Position numbers and translations under genes: made by a program. 64,000 nucleotides of DNA. It comes from Bacteroidia bacterium (lineage in GTDB: Bacteria > Bacteroidota > Bacteroidia > SpSt-205). The stretch is from assembly GCA_026414975.1 (NCBI GenBank), contig JAOAHZ010000001.1, positions 1 to 64,000 of the forward strand. The letters are read 5' to 3'. Below, one piece after another: positions 56,561 through 64,000 of this stretch; position 1 is the first letter of the stretch; every line of letters begins with the position of its first letter. The notes below the pieces were generated by a model, which saw only the letters and a program-made list of their open reading frames with translations, did not search any database and was not told the DNA's origin.

Positions 56561-58184
56561 AAAACGACTTGGAGCTTATGTCATAGCAGCGGTTTTTTTT
56601 GTAGGGTGGGTTTTAGGGCTAGGGCATGTCGCTCTCTTTGATTGGGATGAAGTAAATTTTGCTGAGTGCGCCCGCGAGATGCGTCAAACGGGCGAATATC
56701 TATATGCTCAGATCGGCTTTCTACCTTTTTGGGAGAAACCTCCTCTCTTTTTCTGGCTCCAAGCTCTGAGTCAATCTCTATGGGGAGAAACCGCTTTTGC
56801 TGCCCGCTTGCCTAACGCAATCATTTCCTTTTTGACCCTTATTGTGTTGTACGAGACAGGACGAGTCTGGCATAGCCATACTTTTGGATTGACTTGGCTT
56901 TTTTTATACGGCATCTCTCTCCTACCTGGATTTTATGCGCGCAGCGGTCTTATAGACCCGCTCTTCAATCTCTTCATGCTAGGGGCGCTGCTATCAGGGG
57001 CGTCGGCATTTCAGTCGAGAGATCAACGACTTCCCTATGCTACCTACGGCCTACTTTGTGGTCTAGCCACCCTTACGAAAGGACCAGTCGGCCTGTTCCT
57101 GCCCAGCTTAGCCTTAGCCACCCTCAGCCTGGGAAAACGACGACTAAGCCCTCTACTAAAATTATCCATCATTGGAGGGAGCGTGTGGATTGCACTCGTA
57201 GGAGGATGGGTGCTTGCCCTGTATCTAAAGGGCAAAAGCAAGCTCTTAGCCGACTTTTGGGTGTATCAGTGGCGGCTCTTTTCCACGCCTGATGCGGGAC
57301 ATGCAGGGCCGTGGTTCTACCATCTCCTTGTGCTCGGCATAGGGGTATTCCCGGCCTCTTGGTGGGCATTCGGAGCCCGCCAACTGCATCGTCTCCCCCT
57401 TGGCGGACAAGCTCTTCTTCTTATGACAGCTTGGACTATCATCATATTTAGCGTTGTGCGAACTAAGATTATCCACTATTCCTCTTTAGCTTACTACGGG
57501 ATTGCCTATTTAGCGGCGTGGACTTGGAGTGAGAGACGCTACTGGATCAACACGCGCGGATGGCTGCTTTTAGGGCTGGGAGGGTTTATGTTCGGACTAT
57601 TGACTATCGCTGCGGGCATTCTGATGAACCAGAACTATCGCTGGATAGGTTTGATACAAGACCCGTTTGCTCAGGCTGTGCTTCGCTCTGAACCTATCGT
57701 CTGGACGGGGTGGGAAGGATGGGCGGGCTTTGTACTGATTTCAGGACTGAGTCTGATTTTCCTCCGTCGGATGGGAAGCTGGAAGCGACTGGGGCTTGCA
57801 GGTCTCGTGCTTATAGTTTGGGAGGCCTTAGTTCTATCTGCATTTGCACCTCGGGTAGAGGCTTACACTCAGGCTCCCTTGCGCCGATTTTGCGAAGAGA
57901 AAGCGGCGGAAGGGGCTATCGTCTGGAGCCTGGGTTTCAAAAGCTACATACCTTACTTCTATGGGAAAATGCGTCCTGACTTATCGCCTCGTCTTACAGG
58001 TAGTTTTGAGTCTTTTCAGACCCTTTTACTCTCTGGCGACCTTTCCTGGCCCGTGTACTTTGTGAGCCGCGTGGAAAGGTATCAAACCTTCGTAGAGAAA
58101 TACAACTTAGAAGTCATAGGCCGCCGGGGTGGCTATGTATTTTTAAAGGGGGGACCCTACCGACCTGAAGCAAAAAGGCCATAA
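56544..58184 (+). CDS. ArnT/PMT-like glycosyltransferase (polytopic)
   Basis: FDWDEVNFAECAREM..FWEKPPLFFWLQALS..AARLPNAIISF. Confidence 0.88.
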   Translation: MYWVFRKRLGAYVIAAVFFVGWVLGLGHVALFDWDEVNFAECAREMRQTGEYLYAQIGFLPFWEKPPLFFWLQALSQSLWGETAFAARLPNAIISFLTLIVLYETGRVWHSHTFGLTWLFLYGISLLPGFYARSGLIDPLFNLFMLGALLSGASAFQSRDQRLPYATYGLLCGLATLTKGPVGLFLPSLALATLSLGKRRLSPLLKLSIIGGSVWIALVGGWVLALYLKGKSKLLADFWVYQWRLFSTPDAGHAGPWFYHLLVLGIGVFPASWWAFGARQLHRLPLGGQALLLMTAWTIIIFSVVRTKIIHYSSLAYYGIAYLAAWTWSERRYWINTRGWLLLGLGGFMFGLLTIAAGILMNQNYRWIGLIQDPFAQAVLRSEPIVWTGWEGWAGFVLISGLSLIFLRRMGSWKRLGLAGLVLIVWEALVLSAFAPRVEAYTQAPLRRFCEEKAAEGAIVWSLGFKSYIPYFYGKMRPDLSPRLTGSFESFQTLLLSGDLSWPVYFVSRVERYQTFVEKYNLEVIGRRGGYVFLKGGPYRPEAKRP

Positions 58185-58262
58185 AAGAAGGAGAACCCTT
58201 TTGGCTATGCATGAGTCGCTACGGAGATGCCGACGTTGAAAGCAACAGAGTATCCGTTAGGT

Positions 58263-60257
58263 TTAGCGGGCCTGAGCTTTTAGGGCGGCGAGCCGGGCTT
58301 CTAGTGCATACAGCTCGTCCCTATACTTGGCTGCTGTAAGGTACTCTTCGGCCTCGGCAGCTTCTATCATGCGACGACGGGTCTCTTCTATTACCGCTTC
58401 CAATTGGGTAGGGGAGAGCGTCTGCATGCCAGGTAGGTCTAAAACCGAAAGCAAGCTCTCCGCTGCTTCCGTCATAAGCTGCTCTTGCCGGCGCCCTGCG
58501 CTGCGAGGCACAATCCCGTGAGCAGCATTATAGGCCAGCTGCTTCTGACGACGTCTCTCAGACTCCTTTATAAATCGTCTCATGGAGTCCGTAATACGAT
58601 CTGCATAAAGCACCACTTCTCCATCTACGTTCCGGGCTGCTCGCCCCGCTATCTGAATAAGAGAGGTCTCCGAGCGAAGGAAGCCCTCTTTGTCTGCTTC
58701 CAAAATAGTTACCAGAGAAACCTCAGGCAAATCCAAACCCTCTCGCAGTAGATTCACCCCGACGATTACTTCTATCTCTCCCCGGCGGAGCTTGTCTATA
58801 ATCTCCACCCTCTGAATAGCATTCAGGTCTGAATGGAGGTAGCTTGCTGCGACCCCTAAGCGTAAGAAGAAATCGGCTACCTCTTCGGCCAGTTTCTTAG
58901 TGAGGGTAATAACGAGGGCTCGCCCCCCTTGCTTACGATGCCGCCTCACTGTCTCCAGGAGGTGGTCTATGGCACCTTCCATCGGTAAGACGTAAACAGG
59001 CGGGTCCACTAGCCCCGTAGGACGAACAATTTGCTCCACAAAAGCCCCTCCCGTTTGTCCCATTTCATAGGGGCCTGGCGTAGCGCTGACGTAGATTACC
59101 TGTTCCACCAAGGACTCAAACTCCTCAAACCGTAAAGGGCGGTTATCTAAGGCAGAGGGAAGGCGAAACCCGTATTCCACTAAGACCAGCTTGCGAGATT
59201 GATCGCCTCCTATCATTGCCTTGAGCTGGGGCACTGTAACATGGCTCTCATCTATCACCGTCAGAAACGGACGAGGGAAATAGTCAATCAGCGTGTAAGG
59301 TCGCTCACCCGCAGCCCGTCCTGTAAGATGTCGAGAGTAGTTCTCTATGCCGTTACAAAAACCCAAAGTCCGCAGCTGCTCTATGTCGTACAACGTACGC
59401 TTACGCAGTCGGACGGCTTCTTCTGTTCTTCCTATGGACTCTAAGTAGCGAGTCTGGGCTTCCAGCTCCTCTTGAATGCGGGCTATGGCGACTTCCAACT
59501 TCTGAGGAGAGAGAACAAACATGTCGGAAGAATACAAAGTGAGCTCGCTCAAGCGCTTCTGAGGACGCAGCCCTGAGGGGTCTATCTCTTCTATCCCCTC
59601 TATGGCAGGTCCATAAAAACTAACTCGGTAACCTTTATCGGAATAGGCAGGGAAAATATACACCCTATCCCCTCGTGTCCAGAATGTACCAGGAGTCGAG
59701 CCTTCGCTGGTGCGGCGATACATCATTTGGACGAGCTGGTGGATGAGAGCTTGGCGGGGGTATCGCTTCCCAGGCGAAAGCTGGACCACATGCCGAGCAA
59801 ACTCAGCAGGGTCTGACAAGCCATATATCGCCGAAACCGAGGCTACCACTACTACATCCCGTCGTCCACTGACCAGCGCCGTCAGAGTCTCTAAGCGATA
59901 GCGCTCTATTTCTTTCAGGATACTTAGCTCCTTCTCTATGTAAGTGTCTGTAGCGGGCAGATAGGCTTCCGGCTGATAGTAGTCATAGTGCGATATCCAA
60001 TAGCAGACGAGGTTGTGAGGGAAAAACCGCTTGAACTCTGTATAAAGCTGCCAGGCTAAGGTCTTATTGTGGCTCAAAATAAGCGTCGGGAGCTGGACTT
60101 GGGCGATTACATTAGCTATCGTGAAAGTCTTACCCGAACCCGTCACGCCAAGTAAGACCTGGTGCTTTTCTCCGCGCTGAATCCCCTCTACCAGTTGAGC
60201 TATAGCTTGCGGCTGATCCCCCAGAGGAGTCAGCTCACTAACAAGCTGGAATCGCAT
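58263..60257 (-). CDS. uvrB: Excinuclease ABC subunit B
   Basis: LLGVTGSGKTFTIANVI; YYQPEAYLPATDTYIEKE; IDESHVTVPQLKAM; NLLREGLDLPEVSLV. Confidence 0.98.
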   Translation of the reverse strand: MRFQLVSELTPLGDQPQAIAQLVEGIQRGEKHQVLLGVTGSGKTFTIANVIAQVQLPTLILSHNKTLAWQLYTEFKRFFPHNLVCYWISHYDYYQPEAYLPATDTYIEKELSILKEIERYRLETLTALVSGRRDVVVVASVSAIYGLSDPAEFARHVVQLSPGKRYPRQALIHQLVQMMYRRTSEGSTPGTFWTRGDRVYIFPAYSDKGYRVSFYGPAIEGIEEIDPSGLRPQKRLSELTLYSSDMFVLSPQKLEVAIARIQEELEAQTRYLESIGRTEEAVRLRKRTLYDIEQLRTLGFCNGIENYSRHLTGRAAGERPYTLIDYFPRPFLTVIDESHVTVPQLKAMIGGDQSRKLVLVEYGFRLPSALDNRPLRFEEFESLVEQVIYVSATPGPYEMGQTGGAFVEQIVRPTGLVDPPVYVLPMEGAIDHLLETVRRHRKQGGRALVITLTKKLAEEVADFFLRLGVAASYLHSDLNAIQRVEIIDKLRRGEIEVIVGVNLLREGLDLPEVSLVTILEADKEGFLRSETSLIQIAGRAARNVDGEVVLYADRITDSMRRFIKESERRRQKQLAYNAAHGIVPRSAGRRQEQLMTEAAESLLSVLDLPGMQTLSPTQLEAVIEETRRRMIEAAEAEEYLTAAKYRDELYALEARLAALKAQAR

Positions 60258-60333
60258 TAGGAGAGGTTAACCCTTTTGCTGCCCTGCCAAGTTGGTCTCT
60301 GTAGGACATAACCACCTTTGCGACTGCTGAGCT

Positions 60334-62688
60334 TCATTCGTCCTCATAAAGAGGGGGAAATCGTTGAGGTTCCACTTCTCGCATGAGCCGATACACACGG
60401 TCTATGATAAGCTCAGCGCTGGGCTTTGAGAAAAAGTCCCCGTCACTACCGTAGGCAGGCCGATGGTCCTTACCCGATATAAGGAGAGGGGGCGAGTCTA
60501 ACCAGAAGTAACCATTCTGCTTGTCCAAAACATGCCAAAGCATATAAGCGGTGGCCCCACCCGAGACATCTTCATCTATAAAGGCAATCCTGCCTGTCTT
60601 TCGGAGAGAAGACCCAATAACCCCGTGAAGGTCAAAAGGCAGGAGGGTCTGTACATCAATCACCTCGCACGATACACCCAGTTCAGCCAAGGCTTCAGCG
60701 GCTTCTATGGTTATTCGCACCATAGCCCCGTAGGTTACAAGGGTAATGTCAGTGCCCGAGCGCAAAACTTCAGGCACACCCAGTGGCACTCGGAACTCGC
60801 CAATATTCTGGGGCATAGGTTCGCGAAGGCGATAGCCATTCAGCACTTCTATAAGAACAGCCGGTTCGTCAGCACTTAGAAGCGTATTGTAGAATCCGGC
60901 AGCTTGAGTCATATTTCGGGGGACGAGTAGATAAAGCCCCCGTAAAGACCCCAGTAAGAGCTGCATCGGGGAGCCTGAATGCCAGATTCCCTCTAATCGG
61001 TGGCCTCGGGTACGGACAATCAGGGGCACCTTCTGCTTGCCTACGGTACGCCAAGAGAGCGTGGCCACATCGTCCGACAGAATTTGTACTGCATAAAGCA
61101 GATAGTCTAAGTACTGGACTTCTGCGATAGGGCGCAAGCCACGCAGCGCCAGCCCTATACCTTGTCCGACTATAGTAGCCTCACGAATGCCCGTGTCGGC
61201 GACTCTAAGAGGACCAAATGCGGCTTGGAGTCCAGCGCATCCTTGATTGACATCCCCCAGCTTACCTACATCTTCGCCAAAGATAACAACCCGCGGATCA
61301 CGCCTCAGAGCCTCTCGAAAGCAAGCGTTGATGATGCGAAAGCCCTCCACATGTTCGGCTTGGGGGGAATACTGAGGGGGTATGGGTGGCACTTGCAAAG
61401 CCGTACCCCTATACAGCAGAGAATCATAGCGCTTCTCTAAATCGGCGTACCGCTCTCGGTAAAGGCGAGACAAAGCTTGGCCCACGGGGCTGCCACGGAA
61501 GCGTCGCACACTCCGATGAAGGATTTCAAATACCTCTCGGTAAGTAACTGGCTTGAGTTTCTCTAACGCTGAGCATTCCTCGGAGGGAGGGAGCAGCTCT
61601 AAGACCTCTCGCTGAAAGGTATAGATAGGTCGCAAATAAGCCTCCCAAGCTCGGCGCTGAGCAGAGCGAGCCTCGGCTGTAGCTTCTTTCTCTATACCAT
61701 CCAGCTCCTCGGCAGCAGCTAATCCCGCTTCTATGAGCCATGCTCTCATACGCTGAAGTCCATCGTGGGCTCTCTCCCAGGCTAAGCGCTCTTGGGATTT
61801 GTAGCGTTCATGACTACCTGATGTAGAATGTCCTTGAGGCTGAGTCAGTTCGGTTACGTGGATGAGGGCAGGCACGTGGGTCTCCCTCACCTGCTGAGCC
61901 ACCTTTATGTAGGTTTCTACTAAAGTCGGATAATCCCATCCACGCAGCGTGTAGATTCGAATAGCGGGGGACATCCCTTGGAGAGCCTCGGATATGCTAG
62001 CCTTAGCGGTTTGCAGCTCCACGGGAACGGATATTCCATAGCCATCGTCCCAAACGCTCACAATAGCCGGTGCGCGCAGGACGGCCAGAGCGTTGATAGA
62101 CTCCCAAAAGAGTCCCTCACTGGTACTGGCCTCTCCAATCGTACCCCACGCGATTTCATCGCCATTTTGAGAAAAGTCGGTGAAAGCCGCAAGCTCAGGC
62201 AAATGACGATAAAGCACCGAAGCCCAAGCCAGTCCAACCAGCCGAGGCAGCTGGCTGGCTGTAGGGGATATGTCAGAGACGCTATTTTTTAGACTGACCA
62301 AGCTGAGCCACCTGCCCTGGTCATCTAAAAAAGCCGTAGCGAAGTGATTATTCATCTGGCGCCCCCCCGAGGCAGGTTCTCGTTCAGGATTCGTATCCGC
62401 ATAGAGCTGGGCAAAAAACTCTTCTGGCTTCATAAGCCCAGCAGCTAACATGAAAGTTTGATCTCTATAATACCCTGAGCGAAAATCCCCCGCTCGGAAA
62501 GCATGAGCCATCGCTAACTGAGGCAGCTCCTTCCCATCTCCAAAAATGCCAAACTTAGCCTTGCCTGTGAGAACCTCCTTGCGCCCGATGAGGCTAAGCT
62601 GACGACTCAAGTACCCTATATAATAATCCCGCAAGATAGCCTCCCGAGTCAGCCCGCCAGGTAAATCAACCGCCTTCACATGACTCAT
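60334..62688 (-). CDS. Fused alpha/beta E1 component of a 2-oxo acid (branched-chain type) dehydrogenase
   Basis: Alpha half: YYRDQTFMLAAGLMKPEEFFAQLYAD; beta half: VVIFGEDVGKLGDVNQGCAGLQAAFGPLRVADTGIREATIVG..FAEVQYLDYL-like. Confidence 0.92.
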   Translation of the reverse strand: MSHVKAVDLPGGLTREAILRDYYIGYLSRQLSLIGRKEVLTGKAKFGIFGDGKELPQLAMAHAFRAGDFRSGYYRDQTFMLAAGLMKPEEFFAQLYADTNPEREPASGGRQMNNHFATAFLDDQGRWLSLVSLKNSVSDISPTASQLPRLVGLAWASVLYRHLPELAAFTDFSQNGDEIAWGTIGEASTSEGLFWESINALAVLRAPAIVSVWDDGYGISVPVELQTAKASISEALQGMSPAIRIYTLRGWDYPTLVETYIKVAQQVRETHVPALIHVTELTQPQGHSTSGSHERYKSQERLAWERAHDGLQRMRAWLIEAGLAAAEELDGIEKEATAEARSAQRRAWEAYLRPIYTFQREVLELLPPSEECSALEKLKPVTYREVFEILHRSVRRFRGSPVGQALSRLYRERYADLEKRYDSLLYRGTALQVPPIPPQYSPQAEHVEGFRIINACFREALRRDPRVVIFGEDVGKLGDVNQGCAGLQAAFGPLRVADTGIREATIVGQGIGLALRGLRPIAEVQYLDYLLYAVQILSDDVATLSWRTVGKQKVPLIVRTRGHRLEGIWHSGSPMQLLLGSLRGLYLLVPRNMTQAAGFYNTLLSADEPAVLIEVLNGYRLREPMPQNIGEFRVPLGVPEVLRSGTDITLVTYGAMVRITIEAAEALAELGVSCEVIDVQTLLPFDLHGVIGSSLRKTGRIAFIDEDVSGGATAYMLWHVLDKQNGYFWLDSPPLLISGKDHRPAYGSDGDFFSKPSAELIIDRVYRLMREVEPQRFPPLYEDE

Positions 62689-62692
62689 GGAA

Positions 62693-62700
62693 CAAAGATA
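62693..62700 (-). promoter_or_regulatory. TAnnTTTG -7-type box, 4 nt before the E1 dehydrogenase ATG
   Basis: TATCTTTG-TTCC-ATG. Confidence 0.7.
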
Positions 62701-62914
62701 GCCCTTTCACTTAAAGAGAAATCAACCCTAAAAACCGATAGCTGCGCTAAACAAAGATGGCCAACTGAGCAAAGGCACAAGAGCAGGCATACCCTGAGCA
62801 GGACCGAGCATGGCTATCGGCAGCCTCCTTGAACCCTCCCCTAAAGACAAGCCGCCTCTAATCAACAAAAGAGCACCTCAACTTGCCCGAACAAGATAAG
62901 CGTATCTACCCCTT

Positions 62915-63793
62915 TCAATCCATTGGGGCAAAGAACCCTTTTACTTGCTGCATCCCAGTAGGGGTATATATACGCACCACAGCAGGGCCGAAAGGTCGGA
63001 TTATCCATGTGCCTTCGCCGATTTCTCTGACTTCGGCAGATATAGGCTGCCCTAAGAGATTCCAGGCCTCGAACAAAGGCTGGACAAGACTGCGGATGGT
63101 AACGCCTGTCGGGCCTATTTGATAGGCGAGGGAGTTAGAGCTAAGCTGATGGATGGCGACTATGCCATCTAAGTCCGCACTCAAACGGTCAGGCGGTTGC
63201 CAAGAGGTAGCATCCGTCACTCGCACATATTTTGCCCAAGCAAGTCCCACTACAGACAAGTCAAAGGCGTCCCCGCCCGACTGAGAGGGGTCCTGCCAGT
63301 TTATAGGGCCTGAGCAGCCCATGCAGCCTGTTGGCGTGCGTCCCGCCAGTCCTTGCCCAGTTATGGAGTCAAAAGGAAAAACGACCCAGTTTATCCCGTC
63401 TTGAGAGACCGATACGATCATCCACTCGTCAAAGACCTGGCCACTTCCATAGCGGAAGGGGTTTTCAAAAACAGTAAAATCGGGACCCGGCCCATCGGCT
63501 ATGGGCGGATCAAACTCCAAAGCAATAAATCCCCCCTTCCCCAAGGAAACCACCTGACAGGGGTCAGCGCAAGGATTGGTGGGTGTTGCCGAAGTGCATA
63601 TTTCTCCCAGCACATTGTATGGGAAATACTGAGGGTCCTGACCGAAACTCTGGGAGGAGCCCAGTTGATAACTATACACTCGCACAGGCCAGATACTGGG
63701 AGAAGCAACGGGCCAGCAGCGAGGGCCGCATGCACATTGAGCCCATACAAACCCCACTAAGGCTAAACTAAAGCGGGCGAAGGCTCCCCCCAC
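62915..63793 (-). CDS. Secreted cell-surface protein with a possible T9SS C-terminal sorting domain
   Basis: Signal peptide MGGAFARFSLALVGFVWAQ; C-terminus LFEAWNLLGQPISAEV..VRIYTPTGMQQVKGFF. Confidence 0.6.
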   Translation of the reverse strand: MGGAFARFSLALVGFVWAQCACGPRCWPVASPSIWPVRVYSYQLGSSQSFGQDPQYFPYNVLGEICTSATPTNPCADPCQVVSLGKGGFIALEFDPPIADGPGPDFTVFENPFRYGSGQVFDEWMIVSVSQDGINWVVFPFDSITGQGLAGRTPTGCMGCSGPINWQDPSQSGGDAFDLSVVGLAWAKYVRVTDATSWQPPDRLSADLDGIVAIHQLSSNSLAYQIGPTGVTIRSLVQPLFEAWNLLGQPISAEVREIGEGTWIIRPFGPAVVRIYTPTGMQQVKGFFAPMD

Positions 63794-64000
63794 AGTACGC
63801 TACGAAGGTAGGGCGTAATAAATATCCCATTTGGGTCCGACGCCCTCTGAATGTGAAGAAACCGTTCTAGCTCTGGATACACCCGCCGAAGGTATTCCGC
63901 AGAAGCGGTATGCAATTTTCCCCAGTGAGGCCGTCCTTCATAGGCTTGGAAGATAGCTTCTATCCCCCGAAAGTAAGTCTCATACGGCATCCGATGGTAC
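63763..64000 (-). CDS. D-arabinono-1,4-lactone oxidase-like FAD-linked oxidase, C-terminal part (5' end beyond the window)
   Basis: GRPHWGKLHTASAEYLRRVYPELERFLHIQRASDPNGIFITPYLRSVL, the typical C-terminal ALO motif. Confidence 0.82.
   Translation of the reverse strand, partial: YHRMPYETYFRGIEAIFQAYEGRPHWGKLHTASAEYLRRVYPELERFLHIQRASDPNGIFITPYLRSVLWGEPSPALV

Noticed and set aside
60334-62688. Fusion of E1 alpha and beta dehydrogenase subunits as novel
   Set aside because: Fused E1 alpha-beta proteins of this type are known in Bacteroidota; no odd linker or frame problem.
1-64000. CRISPR arrays, tRNA/rRNA genes, transposases, prophage or toxin-antitoxin modules
   Set aside because: Looked for and not seen; no regular spaced repeats, no T-arm-like GGTTCGAATCC motifs, no transposase or integrase proteins among the ORFs.

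Overview
The window is about 64 kb of gene-dense chromosomal sequence from a member of the Bacteroidota. That assignment rests on BamA with tandem OmpH/Skp, DUF6089- and DUF2851-type proteins, PorV/PorQ-like and putative-porin outer-membrane proteins, DUF5074/DUF6580-type proteins, a T9SS-like C-terminus and TAnnTTTG promoter boxes. Most content is housekeeping: bamA, uppS, folP, cdaA, nadK, folK, split transketolase, purH, mreBCD-mrdA, rimO, ccmF, rfbB, mlaEF, lpxK, purine nucleoside phosphorylase, bioB, asd, uvrB and a fused E1 dehydrogenase. I saw no rRNA, tRNA, CRISPR array, transposase or prophage. Main observations: (1) a TAnnTTTG box lies exactly 4 nt upstream of the start codon of at least seven genes, with near-matches at the same spacing for others, which predicts widespread leaderless mRNAs, including two very compact divergent promoters (25 bp and 37 bp between start codons). 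(2) mqnC is interrupted by one in-frame TAG at the conserved LLLQGGHHP motif. (3) An apparent phospholipase-methyltransferase fusion is probably a frameshift, because the +1 frame ends in a TGA that overlaps the methyltransferase ATG. (4) A perfect 33-bp GC-rich palindrome with a 3-nt loop occurs twice, 24.5 kb apart. (5) Several genes encode their signal peptide or TM segment inside the 3' end of the preceding gene in another frame. (6) A putative porin has signal-peptide-like sequence upstream of every canonical start codon. Protein families were assigned by recognising motifs in the supplied translations; no searches were run.
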